The translations under genes were made by a program, and so were the position numbers. From assembly GCA_022606495.2 (NCBI GenBank), contig JAHDVE020006171.1, positions 16,553 to 80,552 on the forward strand: DNA of 64,000 bases, in the 5' to 3' direction. The notes under the pieces were generated by a model. That model saw only the letters and a list, made by a program, of their open reading frames with translations, was not told the DNA's origin and did not search any database. Positions 46,273-57,814 of the stretch are shown piece by piece. Source of the DNA: Halesus radiatus. Lineage: Eukaryota; Arthropoda; Insecta; Trichoptera; Limnephilidae. The stretch's first letter is position 1. The number at the start of each line of letters is the position of its first letter.

Positions 46273-46372
46273 TTAAAAATACCATCCACACAGCATCCCC
46301 AAAGATGACATGGACCTTGAACGAAATTATTTTACTCAGGGCCTTCTATATAGAGTTAATGTTTAAAAAAAT
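46273..46372 (+). repeat. LINE-1 family 3' end
   Basis: ACCATCCACACAGCATCCCC, GACCTTGAACGAAATTATTT and CTCAGGGCC match 688-745, the final codons and 3' UTR of the fragment there. Confidence 0.55.
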
Positions 46373-47609
46373 GCTGTGTACACACCAGTCTTAATCCATA
46401 TTTTTAAAAGAAATATATCAAAGAGAAGCGTGAATACTCGTACATACGTGACGGTGATTTACAGTACACGGTCGCTTATTAATATTTTTCTCTTATTGTT
46501 ATTATTTTTCTAGTACCCAAAATAAAATTATTGAAGTAAAGAAAGGGACCGACTAAATCACACACTTATGAATCGGCACACTTTTAAAAGTGATATAAAG
46601 TCAATAAGTGTAAAAAAAAAAAGAAGAAAAAGAAAACCTAATCTAACCCAACCTAACTCTCGTATGTATATACATATTTAATTAATAAAAATAAATTATT
46701 AATTTTGTTAGGTGTGTTCGGGCTAGTTTTTAGTTTGTCTTCCAACATCTTTGAGTACAGAAATAACAATCGCAGCTTCTGCTCGATCCGAAATACGATA
46801 TACCTTTGTCTAATGTTCTATCCACAACAGGGAAGTTTTTCACCGAAGCATGGTCAAATGATACTAAATATTTTTTAATTGTACAAGTTGATATTATTTC
46901 TCGAGCAATAGCACATTAATCTATTCATTAGTCTGAAGTATTACATGAAGGAATGATAGAACACTAATCCCACTTATGCCGAACTGGATATTACAAAACA
47001 AAATTTCTTCATACTAGATCGCTCCACCCTAAGGTGCATGGCTGACTATATTACCAGGTTGAAGGGAGGTGTTATAAAGGACCGAGTCTGAAGAATCGAA
47101 TCCGTGTGGCTGAACCCTGAATTGGAACCGGGTTCATTAAATAAGTGGAATGACCCACCTCTACGGTCGGCATGAATTAACCACGACGGAAATGTCACTT
47201 TTAAAAGTAGTAACAAAAAAGGTCATTACTCTCTTACGAGTTTCATCAATTTCTGTTATCAAATAATCTCTTAATGATCTGTTTACGATTTTTTTTATTA
47301 TGTTACTCCGGGATTCCGCAGTCAATCAAGAAGTATTTAAAGATACGGAAAAGGATAAGGAATCTTCCTTAAAAAGAACGGGAATTACACTCCAGGGCGT
47401 AAAAATTATTCAAATAATTAGGAACGTCTATATAAAGTTTTATTACATTCCACGTAAAGAATGAGTTAGTAGTTTAAAAAAATCTCCGATCGCGGAACTT
47501 CCAGGTGGCTCCTCATATAATCCTTAAACACACCCCTACAAAACTGCAGCGCATTCCGGCCTTATCATGTTAAACTGCCCTGCTTGCACCGTATTAGCGT
47601 TCAGCTACA
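46373..47609. other. No supported gene
   Basis: Unassigned. 46635-46660 has CCTAA/CCCAA-like bases. Confidence 0.4.
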
Positions 47610-47885
47610 GCCCTGGCCACAATACCGGAGTTGTAGACAATCTCAGTATCGCCCTGGAGAAATTCCTCCAATCTAAATCAAAACGTTGTTAGAAATGGTT
47701 TTGGTCGTATTTAGTGACCAGTTCTGAATAGTCAGGTGGGTACTTAACCACCTTTCTCTTTCTCATCTCTTTCTCTACCCCACATCCTTCAGCCTCACAA
47801 TGTACCCCAATTGGGGATGCCATAGTCCCACTGGCTCCGGATCGTCGGGAAGAGTTGGGACTCTTATACTCTTATTATATTATCA
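47610..47885 (+). repeat. SINE-A without head
   Basis: CTCAGTATCGCCCTGGAGAA, TGGTTTTGGTCGTATTTAGT, CCAATTGGGGATGCCATAGT, GGGAAGAGTTGGGACTCTTA. Confidence 0.8.
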
Positions 47886-48194
47886 TTCTCACCTTTTAAA
47901 ACATCACCTTTTATGCACTAAGCTGATATTTCTGTTTTTGTTATTAGTTTAGAAAAGGTGTTAGAGTGTACGTTTAAGTGTTACCCGTCCCCTTTTATCG
48001 GTTCCCACTCCAACACCCAATTATAGTCCTGACAAAGAAAGGGTACTTCCGAAATGCTTTTTACGAATATGCATTTCATCCTCATTTTTCTTTTTTTTAC
48101 AATTTATTTCTCTTCTTCAGATAACAGTTAAGCAAGCCAAACTTAACTACTAACTCGATGAAGCTGAATTAACATTTTAACACAAGGGATTTTA

Positions 48195-48660
48195 AGTATT
48201 GATCCAGGGCGATACTGAGAGTATGTACCACTCTGATAGATACACCCACAACAAATACAATCGGAAGTATTTCATTACCTACGTAACTAATTTTTACGTG
48301 TTCTATTAATTTGGCCGCGACTGTATAAACCGTTAGCAGTGTAGTTCGCATACTTCCCGAACACTATTCATCAAAACCGGTTCCGACAATTTATCGTTGA
48401 GCACATTCACGGCTAAACTTATTAGAGCCATTCCCGGCCTTCCGCAGTGATTAAAAGCTTTTCAAAACCCCATAAAATTATGGCGAATACTTCGTGTAGT
48501 ATATTCCCTGCGTTATTAATAAATAGTATGTAACTTTTGGATGAAGGATGCCCGAGCTGTTGCCATTAGTTTTCGTCCTTATTTCTCAATACAGCCATTT
48601 CAAGCAACATATCTATTCTGAATGTTCGACTTTCACCAGGGCGATACTGAGTTTATTTAA
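48195..48660 (-). repeat. SINE-A core scraps
   Basis: 48197-48240 (CCAGGGCGATACTGAGAGTA) and 48597-48655 (CATTTCAAGCAACATATC, CTTTCACCAGGGCGATACTG) are both reverse SINE-A cores. The 350 bp between are not SINE. Confidence 0.65.
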
Positions 48661-48853
48661 TTTCTCACAGGGTATCTTCTACTTTAGAACAAGGTCCGAA
48701 TAACTAATCCTAACTTCTAATTATTAGATTATTTTTTGGAAAAATATTATTAAACCATTAACCTCACCACTAGTGCTACAGCCGTCGTAATACGTCAATC
48801 CTTATATAGGACAATTTTTCTATAAAAATTACATAGCTCGAATATACGTACAG

Positions 48854-49112
48854 TAGCGGTGGGCGAAGCGGCTAGGTTTAGTGAGCCGGATCACTAAATC
48901 AGCTCTCTGTAAAAACAATCCACATGAAAACTGGACGAAAAAAGTATGGTTTAAGAGCGTCTTAAGGACGTCATTAGGAGGGCCAAGGGAGCGAGGGAGA
49001 GGGAATGGTGCGGGGAGACGCGAACCGTCGTTCAATCGAGCTGGATCAGCGAATCTGTAGTGAGTGATCCGGATCAGTGATCCGGATCATCGAGGCGCTT
49101 CGCCCACTACTA
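48854..49112. mobile_element. hAT-type MITE, 259 bp
   Basis: Termini TAGCGGTGGGCGAAGCG and (reverse) TAGTAGTGGGCGAAGCG match at 15 of 17 bases. Flanking 8-bp duplications ACGTACAG (48846-48853) and ATGTACAG (49113-49120) differ at one base. An 8-bp duplication with this terminus type is the hAT signature. The interior has repeated GATCCGGATCA and no ORF. Confidence 0.85.
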
Positions 49113-49199
49113 ATGTACAGGGTGTATCAGCACGTGCCTGACAATCTTTAACATTTTGTGTACAAAATGTAGATGACATTTAAGTCTCCGGTGAATTTT

Positions 49200-49900
49200 T
49201 TTTTTACATTAATTTCACACGGGAGACTTTGAAGAAAAAAATTCTCTCTGGCCTATGATATCTTTTGCGGATACTTTGTGGGGTCTTTTTAAGGAAGGAA
49301 ACAAAAGGAAGTTTTGGGAAGGAAAAGGTATGATAGATGAGTAGTAACCTGGGTGTCAGTGCTTCCAGGAGTGGAATGTATGAATCCATCCCTCTCACTG
49401 CGGTGCAAGACGATGATTGTTCGAGAGAGTCCGGCTGGAGAGCTGAAAGAGTCTCCCTCAACCGGCCTTTCCCGATCTGGTCCACCACGCATTTGGTGGG
49501 CAGACGCATCCATCGCCAAGACCTGGACAAACCTCACCCAATAAACTCAGACACCCCCGATAAATCACCAAAAGTAGCGAACCACTTGAGGTGACCTATG
49601 GCAGAGGTATTGATTATCCATTAAATGGTTCCCGGGACGACTGTATCCATACCCGCCGCCCAATTATTGATTTTATTTTATAAAACTCAGTCGAACGATC
49701 GCACAACACCCCAACCTAACCCCACAGATCCAACACCTACTGATTTTTTAAATTTTTAATTTTTAAAAAAAGTTCCCGGTCACTAAAATGCTATTAACAT
49801 TTTTTACCCCGAGTAAGCCTAGAAATTACAAATAATAGTTTGAGTGTATCAGATTGTACATCTTGATACATCCTATACAGCTAGTAACACAAAAATTGTC
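49200..49900. other. GC-balanced segment without assigned function
   Basis: 49330-49600 is open on both strands (82-108 codons) and less AT-rich than its surroundings, but the frames conflict and none has a recognised domain. Possibly a decayed element or exon. Confidence 0.35.
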
Positions 49901-50680
49901 CTCCAACTTACTGGAACCAGTGGGGTCTAAGGATACTTCAATTTTGATTCGTTGTGAGGCTGAAATAATTGAAGAAGGGGGAGGTATCGTGGTAAGAAGA
50001 CATACTGAAAAAAAATAACACTTTTTGCATAACTTATCATACATTTAGTTAGATATAATACAACATTGTGAACAGGCACTTGAAGTTATGTGGAATTTTA
50101 CCTTTCCTAAATATTTTGTTAAAATTCTTAAAATGTTTTATGTTTCTGTGTGTATTTTGGGTTTCGGGTAATATTTGCGTTAATAAGCACCTTGTTAACT
50201 TGATAAGCCAACGTTTCGGATAGTCTTGTCATCGGGAAAGATGTGAACAAAGCATGACTCTTCAAAATTTTGAATTATGGCTGTAAAAGAGGGAGTAAAA
50301 TACATTGTTATAAATAATATCGAACTAGGTTTATCATGAAAATTCGATTTCATATAAATTCTTATTCCTCTTTTCAGTTTTAAATCATTCAGAGTTATTT
50401 CGAATACGACATTTCTAAATCCCGTTCCCGTAGGAATTGTGGAAGGTTTTTTTTTTCATGAATATCCTAATTTATTGTACGTTTTTATTCCCTTAGCTTC
50501 TGAACACAAATGTTCTGTTGCCATCAAGCACGATACTGAGAGAATGTATCACTTTATCAATTCACTGTTTAAAATGAATGTTTGAAATTACTCATAAAAG
50601 TTAAAATAAAATATTTTGCGCACCCCGAGCTTCAAACCCAAGAGCTTACTGCTCTGCTACGGAGGTCGTCTAATGGGATC
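49900..50680 (-). repeat. SINE-A split by ~520 bp
   Basis: 49900-50000 is the reverse 3' part (TCGTTGTGAGGCTGAAATAA). 50518-50680 is the reverse core and head (AAGCACGATACTGAGAGAAT; TTGCGCACC; TACGGAGGTCGTC). They are in the order expected for one copy with an insertion. Confidence 0.55.
50208..50235 (-). ncRNA. Hammerhead-like motif, degenerate
   Basis: CCGAUGA, short AGACUAUCC, GAAA, CGUU. CUGAUGA has U4 to C and stem II is broken. It lies in the insertion splitting the SINE-A copy. Confidence 0.25.
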
Positions 50681-51060
50681 TAGAAGAGGTTCATGATATC
50701 TCAAAATATGTAGTAGTGAATTCTCTAAAGATAACTAGACACTGTAAAATATTTCGAGATGAACTACGGATTTCGTATGCGGCCAAATAGATTAATAGCG
50801 GTTTAAAGCCGCACGCTCACGGGTCAGCATAAAATGAACATCGACCGCGTACCGCAAAAATGCGGGTTAGGAAGTATGCAACACGGCTCCGTGTACGGGC
50901 GTCAATATAAATATATGGAACGGAGTGCTCTCGGTATCACGCATTCTTACCACACTCAGCTTATGTTAATTCCTAATTTTAATCAACCTGTACATACTCA
51001 AACGAACTATAAGACAGACATTAACATTTTACATATGTATATCCCGTTCCAACTATAGTT

Positions 51061-51420
51061 TGAATTCCCCAATTCAAGGCTTACACAGTCTTGGTAACAA
51101 ATATTTAAATGATATGGATGTACGAGTATTTCACAATAATCTAAACAAATTTCAAAAGAAGGAGAATGAATTGTTTCTACCTCGTTTATAAATGATTATT
51201 ATTTACTTATTTCTTATTAATGTTAATACTGACTTTGTCGATATTGTACTATTTACTTTTTTTCAGTGTAACTTTGCTTTTATCGTAGCTTTTCAAGTGT
51301 AACTTAACTTTTTTCAGGTGTAATTTAACTTTTGTGGATGTGTTCTATTTTTTTTTTGTGTGATTTAAAAATGATGTATCTGTATATAAAAGTCCTCTGG
51401 GCGTAAATAATAAAATAAAT
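51061..51420 (+). other. Possible retroelement or gene 3' end
   Basis: One frame (GNKYLNDMDVRVFHNNLNKF, then stop at about 51187) resembles a LINE tail only loosely. It is followed by T-rich imperfect repeats (TAACTTTTTTCAGGTGTAAT) and clustered AATAAA at 51403-51420, which look like polyadenylation signals. Confidence 0.3.
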
Positions 51421-51609
51421 AAATTTCCTTTCGACCCGTGAGTTTAACACACGCAATCTATCTGCGCGATATTTGCGCTCTCTTCGGGAAGAGGGAAATG
51501 GTTATTTCAGGATAATTTGATTAGAACATTTTCATTCAAAACATAGGAATGGTTACTCTCTCAATGGCCTTAAACATTTCCAGTATTAAAATACATTAAA
51601 TAAAACAAA

Positions 51610-51700
51610 CACTTTGTTATAAACCACGAATTTATTGTATTTTTACGCCAACCGGTTTCTCTCAGATCAAGTTTCGTCAGGTCAAATATAATAACTAAAA
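51610..51700 (-). mobile_element. Single CCGG-UU hammerhead-like unit
   Basis: Core 51650-51680 on the minus strand: CUGACGA, A, stem ACUU/GAGA (weak), GAAA, CCGG, UU. Flank TTTTTACGCCAACC and TAAACCACGAATTTATTG as in pair 2. No right-hand partner found. Confidence 0.55.
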
Positions 51701-52657
51701 AATAATACAGAGTTATCGTATATATACGGTACCTATACCTATATAAAATGTTCAGGTCGCTACTAATTACATTAATTACAGCACAGGTGTCCTGTACAGG
51801 TTTTTATTTAAAAAAAAAACCTCTACCAAGTTTAGATTATGGCAGTACACAGTATACTCGTAGTCTTTCAGAATTTTTCTGAATGTTTCCAAACTTTTCA
51901 CATAATAACTCTCAGGATTTTAAAGTTAAGTTAGTCGCAACACTTTTCCCGCAAGTTAGTGTTACAGCCTTTTTAAGTGTTTTCCTACTTAACCCAGAAT
52001 GCGGTGTTTTGGCAAACCGGGCAACAACGGGCATCGCTAATGCCTTTTAGAATGTAGGTCGTAGCTTCCGACTTTTTTTTTCAAACAGTGCCAACATTTG
52101 TTCCGGGTGTTGGAACTTTACGAGTCTTTTGTGGAACACTTTGAACTGCATAGCGAAACATTCAACTCTTATGGAATGGAGATCTTGTTAGGGAAGTACG
52201 TACTAACCGTTAGGAGTGTGGATTCCGCTGAAGTCTCTAACTGTTTGTTAAGATATTTCATTTGACATATGTGGTTCGATTTCAATAGTAGGAACATTTT
52301 ATTTGATTAATAGTATTTTTTTGTATGTTAATGTCATTCTTTGTTTAACCATTTTTAGTTATATTCAGAATGTGATCACTTTTTTTTCCAATTATTTACT
52401 AATTGTGAAACCAACCAATTAATATACAACTTGCTTCAATTTACTGTACCTTCCTATGCCTTTCAAATGTCAAAGTTACTGCATTATTCGTTCTTCTTTT
52501 ATCACCAAATCTTCAGTAAACAAAAGGCTTTCAATAACTTCCTGTAGAGATATTAAATCCTTGCTAGACTATTGCATCACAAATCTAATATCAGTGTTAA
52601 CAATTGGTGTTTTTATCTACCAAATAACAACTAGAATGGCGATGGCGTTCATCTCAG
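51701..52657. other. No supported gene
   Basis: Unassigned. Candidate intron for the exon at 52658 if that exon is real. Confidence 0.35.
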
Positions 52658-52796
52658 GAAGGACGACAATCGCTACCACAACGTGCCGAGGATCTGCATC
52701 TGTAATCCTCCATCAAGACAAGGAAGCTCGACTTATGGCAGAATCAAACACTACTATGCCTCTTCCTCCCGTGCGATAATCAGCGACATAGTTTAG
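52658..52796 (+). CDS. Candidate terminal coding exon, unknown protein
   Basis: After an acceptor-like TTCATCTCAG (52648-52657), one frame encodes KDDNRYHNVPRICICNPPSR, then QGSSTYGRIK, HYYASSSRAIISDIV and TAG (52794-52796). The composition is protein-like (Tyr, Arg, Ser and Cys spread, no homopolymers) and unlike the AT-rich surroundings. A 3' UTR of ~110 bp with AATAAA at 52904-52909 follows. I do not recognise the family; a receptor or channel tail and a LINE tail are both possible. No upstream exon was found. Confidence 0.35.
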
Positions 52797-52903
52797 ACTA
52801 ATTTAAATGATCCACAAGTGTGTGAGTTGTTAATTTTATGTACATTGAATATTTTAAAATGGACATTGTATTATCATATTCCGATAACTGTTGTGGCTGA
52901 TTG

Positions 52904-52909
52904 AATAAA
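52904..52909 (+). terminator. Polyadenylation signal candidate
   Basis: AATAAA 108 bases after the TAG of the candidate terminal exon. Confidence 0.35.
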
Positions 52910-53560
52910 TGAGTGTACATTTCTGGAAAAATTCGTTTTGATAATATATTTGTACTATTTCTTATATTTCATTTTACGGTTTTTTTTCTTAGAATAGGAA
53001 CAGCTTTTCAGCCTTTATGGACTGCACGCCACTACCTACTGCCTAAAGCAATGCTTAGACGAGACCGGAAATCTTTAGTTGACAACGTCACAAGGTGGAA
53101 CACTCAACGAACGAACAGCAACGTATTCAATGGCGGCCATTGGAATCCAGACAAGGGCCTTACGAGTTTAGCGCGTGGTCATTTTTCCGATTTACTCTCT
53201 CTTTGAGTGTATCTGTAACGTGTTTTGTAACATGGCGCCCTATTTAATATCTTTGTTGAGACAATGCATTTGTGTTTGTAGATTTGCAATTACCCACTTT
53301 TAATTTTGCATCAGCCAAATTTGAATGATAATTTAACTAACATCAAATTCATCTTAGATATTTGCTCACGTCCTGAGTTTTAAAGAAATTTAATAAAATA
53401 TACGATTCAACTAAACGTATCTATTGTATCGTAAATCTATATATTCAAATAAATTTTCACACTTCAAGGAATTCTTTTCTTTTATAATACTAAGATGATA
53501 AAGAAGTACTGGTGAATAACCAGGTTAGAACCTACTTAACTCATTACCATTGGAATGACA
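52910..53560. other. No supported gene
   Basis: The open frame at 52913-53206 is GC-richer in its second half (53030-53200) but lacks a domain. Confidence 0.35.
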
Positions 53561-53569
53561 GCTATTTAC

Positions 53570-53800
53570 GATGATGTAAGGCTGTATAATTGATCCGAGA
53601 GCAACCTTTGCCCGTGGATTCCCATTAGGCGGATTATGAGTCCCTTATCAAATCAGCAATTGCTCGGAGTTTAATGGCAAATCGATGCTAGGCTAATTAT
53701 CACGCACATTAATTCTATCGCCCCGTCAGATCTAACTCCCTGCAAACAATTATTGACTATCCAATCGGAATGTTTATTGCTTGCTGGATTTACAGTATAC
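53570..53800. promoter_or_regulatory. Candidate conserved non-coding block
   Basis: About 230 bp of balanced composition with stops in all frames and several TAAT-core homeodomain-type sites (GGCTAATTATC, CATTAATTC, GTTTAATGG) and TTATCAAATCAGC. No repeat signature. The call rests on texture only. Confidence 0.2.
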
Positions 53801-53939
53801 TACTACTCGTATTATTGGATGAGCTGAATTGACTGCCTAACCTACCAAGGGCGTTTCAATTAAAATCTTGAAAATTTAACAAAAAATATTTCTATTTTTG
53901 AAACTGTTAATACATGGTGGAAATCCATTAAAATGATTA

Positions 53940-54015
53940 AATAAAAATTTAATCATTGAAGAAGATAATAGTAACATAACCTAAATAAAACCGAAAAAAA
54001 CAACAGAAAACAAAT
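53940..54015 (-). repeat. SINE-B tail
   Basis: TTTAATCATTGAAGAAGATA, AACATAACC and AAACCGAAAAAA: tail only. Confidence 0.6.
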
Positions 54016-54417
54016 CTTTTTAATTATTTTTTTGTGTTTAACGGGGAGAAGGACGTCGGAGAGTTATTATTTATTAATCCAAAATAGTGTTTTCTTTTTT
54101 AATGCGGATTACAAATTTTTGGTTACGTTTATTTACAAAAACGCAACGACAAATTATTAAACATACTTTTCTCCACTTTAAAAATTATATTCGTATTTTA
54201 AACATTTTGTAAAACATGCAATGGAACGGTCAGAAAAAAGTAATATTGCTGATTGGATTTTGATAAATGCTAAGCCCATGTAAATTTATAAAATATTTAA
54301 CAAATTATTTTTATATTTAAAAACAGTATGTTTATCGTATTGTGTAATAATACTATCATTATTTTGAATCAATAAATAATAACTCTCCGACGTCCCTCTC
54401 CCCTTTTTTTAAAATTT

Positions 54418-54960
54418 AAAGTAAATCAAATTTAATAATTTTATTAATAAGTTCTACGAGTATTTTTAGTTTTAATTATTGTGACAGCTGTTTAGGCGTT
54501 TAAGGCCATTTTCAAACTGTGGTTAATACACATTGTGACGACTTTTTTATATTATTTTAATAAAGTAAGGAAAATTATATACTCACCGCTTCTCAGTATG
54601 TTCACATTATCAAAACAATACAACACATGTAAATAAATCAATTAAGACAACATTTTCAGTTAAATACGAGTAAACACATTATAAATGTGAATAAGTAACA
54701 GAATTCAGAATTTTAATTGTTTTCTAACTAAATCGGTTTTACCGATAATAAGTCATTACCCGCCCAAATTTAAAATGAGTGGGATTAAATTAAATCATAT
54801 AAATAAGCCAATAAAAAAATCAATCAATAAAAAAAAAACGTCACAATGTGGATTAACCACAGTTTGAAAATGGCCTTAAATGACGAAACAACTGTCACAA
54901 TAATTAAAACTAAAAATACACGCAGAACTTAATAATAACATTATTAAATTTGATTTACTT
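54418..54960. mobile_element. Inverted pair of CAGCUG-type hammerhead-like units (pair 6)
   Basis: The arms 54418-54560 and 54840-54960 are inverted copies, from AAGTAAATCAAATTTAATAA and TATTTTTAGTTTTAATTATT on the left to AAATTTGATTTACTTT on the right. Cores: minus 54482-54516 and plus 54863-54896, each UUGAAAA, U, GGCC, UUAAA. Only the plus copy keeps GAAA; only the minus copy keeps the CAGCUG palindrome; both end UC. A left arm of another copy runs off the window end at 63925. Confidence 0.55.
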
Positions 54961-54961
54961 T

Positions 54962-55145
54962 AAATTAAAAAATAAAAAGATATCAGTCGCATCTGGGACT
55001 TGAACCCGGAAACTTTGTTATTCCGGGTCAACTTAACTAATGAGACCAGTTCAATTTATGTCATCTTTCATTCAAGACTTTGCCATTAATTCAAGACTTT
55101 GTCAATATCATCCTCTACTTTTAAATCCCATATTATTGGCAGCTA
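54962..55145 (-). repeat. SINE-B copy
   Basis: GATATCAGTCGCATCTGGGA, B box complement CTTGAACCCGG, then TAATGAGACCAGTTCAATTT and CCCATATTATTGGCAGCT, which is shared with 1045-1065. Confidence 0.7.
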
Positions 55146-55309
55146 TTTTTATGATATTATATTTTATTGTCCCGGAAAGACAGATGTTTGTTATATAAAT
55201 AATATAAAACCATCTTTACAATAAAAACAACTGTAACACATCGTAACGATTTATGAAACCAGATTAATATGTAATGTAGTAATATTAATAATAAATTCAA
55301 TGTACCATA

Positions 55310-55480
55310 TAAGTCAAGTCTATTAAATTATGGTTTGTTACCCCTGATATATATATATAATTCATAGTATAAGAATAAAATGTACCAGTCTGAAAATAGC
55401 CGTCACAGGCTGAAACCGGTCACGGACAAAAATAAAAAGTGGAATACTGTTTAAAAATAGTGTCCTTTATTTAATCAAAA
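55310..55480 (+). mobile_element. Single CCGG-UC hammerhead-like unit
   Basis: Core 55390-55421: CUGAAAA, UA, stem GCC/GGC, U, GAAA, CCGG, UC. Then ACGG and AATAAAAAGTGGAATACTG as in pair 1. GGTTTGTTACCCCTGATAT upstream matches 5240-5265 reversed, so it belongs to the pair 1 family. Confidence 0.55.
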
Positions 55481-55704
55481 AATAAGTATTTTGAAAATCT
55501 TAAAAAATAAGAGAAATTTTATTCAAACTGTCCTCTGTTGTTATCACGACCCCTGTGGTCATGCAGTTAATATCCTTGTCTACTAATCTAGCGGTTCAAT
55601 TTAATGATCGTTCACAATTCATACATATAAAATAAAAATCTAATTGGGCACTATGTAGGTGACAAATATATTCGGATAGAACTTTGCAATAATACAAAAG
55701 ATAG

Positions 55705-55834
55705 CAGAAAATTAATTGAGGATTAACAGAAAATTAATTGAGGATTAACAGAAAATTAATTGAGGATTAACAGAAAATTAATTGAGGATTAACAGAAAAT
55801 TAATTGAGGATTAACAGAAAATTAATTGAGGATA
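55705..55834 (+). repeat. 22-bp minisatellite, 6 units
   Basis: CAGAAAATTAATTGAGGATT plus AA, six near-identical copies. The perfect identity of most units points to recent expansion. Confidence 0.95.
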
Positions 55835-55984
55835 ATATAAATAATTTTAAATAAATTGTGGTTTACACAAAAGATTCGTCATTAATTTAATTTAAAATGA
55901 CAACACAAATTTCTATTGAAAACGTCTATTGAAAAATAAAAACTTTATTCTTAAATTGTGATAAGATATCGATAATAATGACGG

Positions 55985-56045
55985 AACATAATTCAGTTTC
56001 AACAGCTTAATTGGTAGAGACGCCAGTCCCGGTAAGACTAAAGGA
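55985..56045 (+). repeat. SINE-B head
   Basis: TTTCAACAGCTTAATTGGTA, GTCCCGGTAAGACTAAAGGA, then TCTGAG: a tRNA-like head in plus orientation with a damaged B box. Confidence 0.5.
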
Positions 56046-56371
56046 TCTGAGTTTTTATTTATTCTTTCAAATTTCTGGAAAATACATAAATGTGGGACGC
56101 TGCCCCAGAATGCCGGATATGTTTAAAAATTGTCACCAAAACAGCCATCTAGCCACTTCTTTTGACCCACCTTAAGGCTTTAAAATTCCTACCCCATCAC
56201 TCCTACGTGAAGACGAAACATACTTATGTTAACGTAAGACATAAAGAAATAAATCGCTGAATCTGAAAAATTATCAAATAGGACGTACAGACTACCCGGC
56301 GATTTTATATACAAAATACCTTTACAATAATAATCCGATAATCAATAAAAAAAACTCGGGTTTAAGTTTGA

Positions 56372-56542
56372 TTCCCGTCTACCGGTATCGTGCAGCGCGG
56401 ACACGTTAAATTGCAGGCACGTCAAAATGAGTTGCTTACAATCTCTATGAACACATTAACGCACGGTGTGATATGAATACTCCCTTCTGAGCCGTAGCTC
56501 CCACTGTATTTATCTGCACCGCCCGGTACCAGTAGATTGGAA
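56372..56542. mobile_element. MITE-E, second copy, 171 bp
   Basis: TTCCCGTCTACCGGTATCGT at the left, GCACCGCCCGGTACCAGTAG at the right, centre GCACGGTGTGATATGAATAC. Exactly the length of the copy at 28705-28875. Confidence 0.7.
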
Positions 56543-56912
56543 TGGAACTTTCTTTTTAAAATTTACTTACATGACATATCGAAATCATTCCTGGCGCCCT
56601 AGCTCGAGCACGTCGATAAAGATTTTATCGATATTGTCGGTAACTTGTCATCATTTCCGACCACGACTTAAGATCACAAAGAACAATTCACGTTGTCTAA
56701 ATATGCTTAATTTAGTCTACTTACATGAAATGTTGTTTATTTGTTCGCAATCTTCTTTCGTGTTCGGGGATATTGACAAGTTACCGATTTTACCGATAAA
56801 CTTTATCGATGTTCTAGTGCTACGGAAGATATTCTCGCAGAAAACCGTTAACGCCTCATTGTTATTGTTTTCTGCCAACCACGATTTCGATTAAATTTCT
56901 ACAATACACTTA

Positions 56913-57339
56913 TCCTCTGTGTATAAAAATGATTGTCTGTCTGTCCTCGATTTTCTCGAAAATTACTTCACCAGTTTAGCTGATTTGGTTTAACAAATTA
57001 GTATGGAAAACATTGAACCCGCCATGTGGTATTGAAGTTATCCCATAAATATAACACTCCGGTTAGCCACAGATTACATATTCGTTGAGATATAATATTT
57101 TCAAAATGGAAAACACAAGTAGGTCCCTCCTTAAGAACTTCTTTATTTAGATGTTTTGAAAAAATAAATGTTTGGAATGTAATAAAACATTCGAATTAAT
57201 GTTTCTTTGTTTAGAGATAGTAATAGTCGTCACAAGGCATTATTTTCGCTGTCAAATCAATTATGGCACTCAAACGACAAGCAAGAATTCACGGATTCAT
57301 AATTTTTACAAAAAAAAAATCCCGAACAAAGCAGCTTCT
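56913..57339 (+). mobile_element. Non-autonomous Helitron-like element, decayed 3' end
   Basis: A|TCCTCTGTGTATAAAAATGA start; AACATTGAACCCGCCATG and CAATTATGGCAC as in 14194-14698. The 3' hairpin and CTRR are eroded (CCCGAACAAAGCAGCTTC). The open frame across 57172-57477 is element-derived. Confidence 0.6.
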
Positions 57340-57814
57340 TATTTTTCATCAATCATTTTCCGCATTTCTAATTTCATGGCGAAAATACTCCGTTATTCAT
57401 ATTCCTCTTTATTTTTGCTGATAATCAAAACAAATACCCTTAAAATCAAGTTCCGTCGCATTGCCGCGTCACAATAGAATATCGGGTCATTGTGCTTTAA
57501 GCTTCTCTTTCCTTCAACGAATTAGTCGAAGCTTTTTCCATTCTCGATTTTACTATTCCTTTTTTTTATTTCTCATTCCGCAAAGTAGCGCTCTGAAGAC
57601 AGACGAATGAAATTATTTGCGAGAAACTAGCTTTTATTTTGACGACTCTCTTTGGTAGAGAAATAGATTAATTTTGTTGGAGATGAAATTGAATGCAAAT
57701 TTTTCATGAATATGGTAGTTGTTTCTACTTGTGGCTGAATTTATAGTATTTATCTTGTATCTAGACAAGGGGTCCAAAACCCGTGGTTCCATAAACATTT
57801 TATTAACACTTTTT
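57340..57814. other. No supported gene
   Basis: Unassigned AT-rich DNA. Confidence 0.4.

Noticed and set aside
55705..55834. CRISPR array
   Set aside because: Head-to-tail 22-bp units with no spacers.
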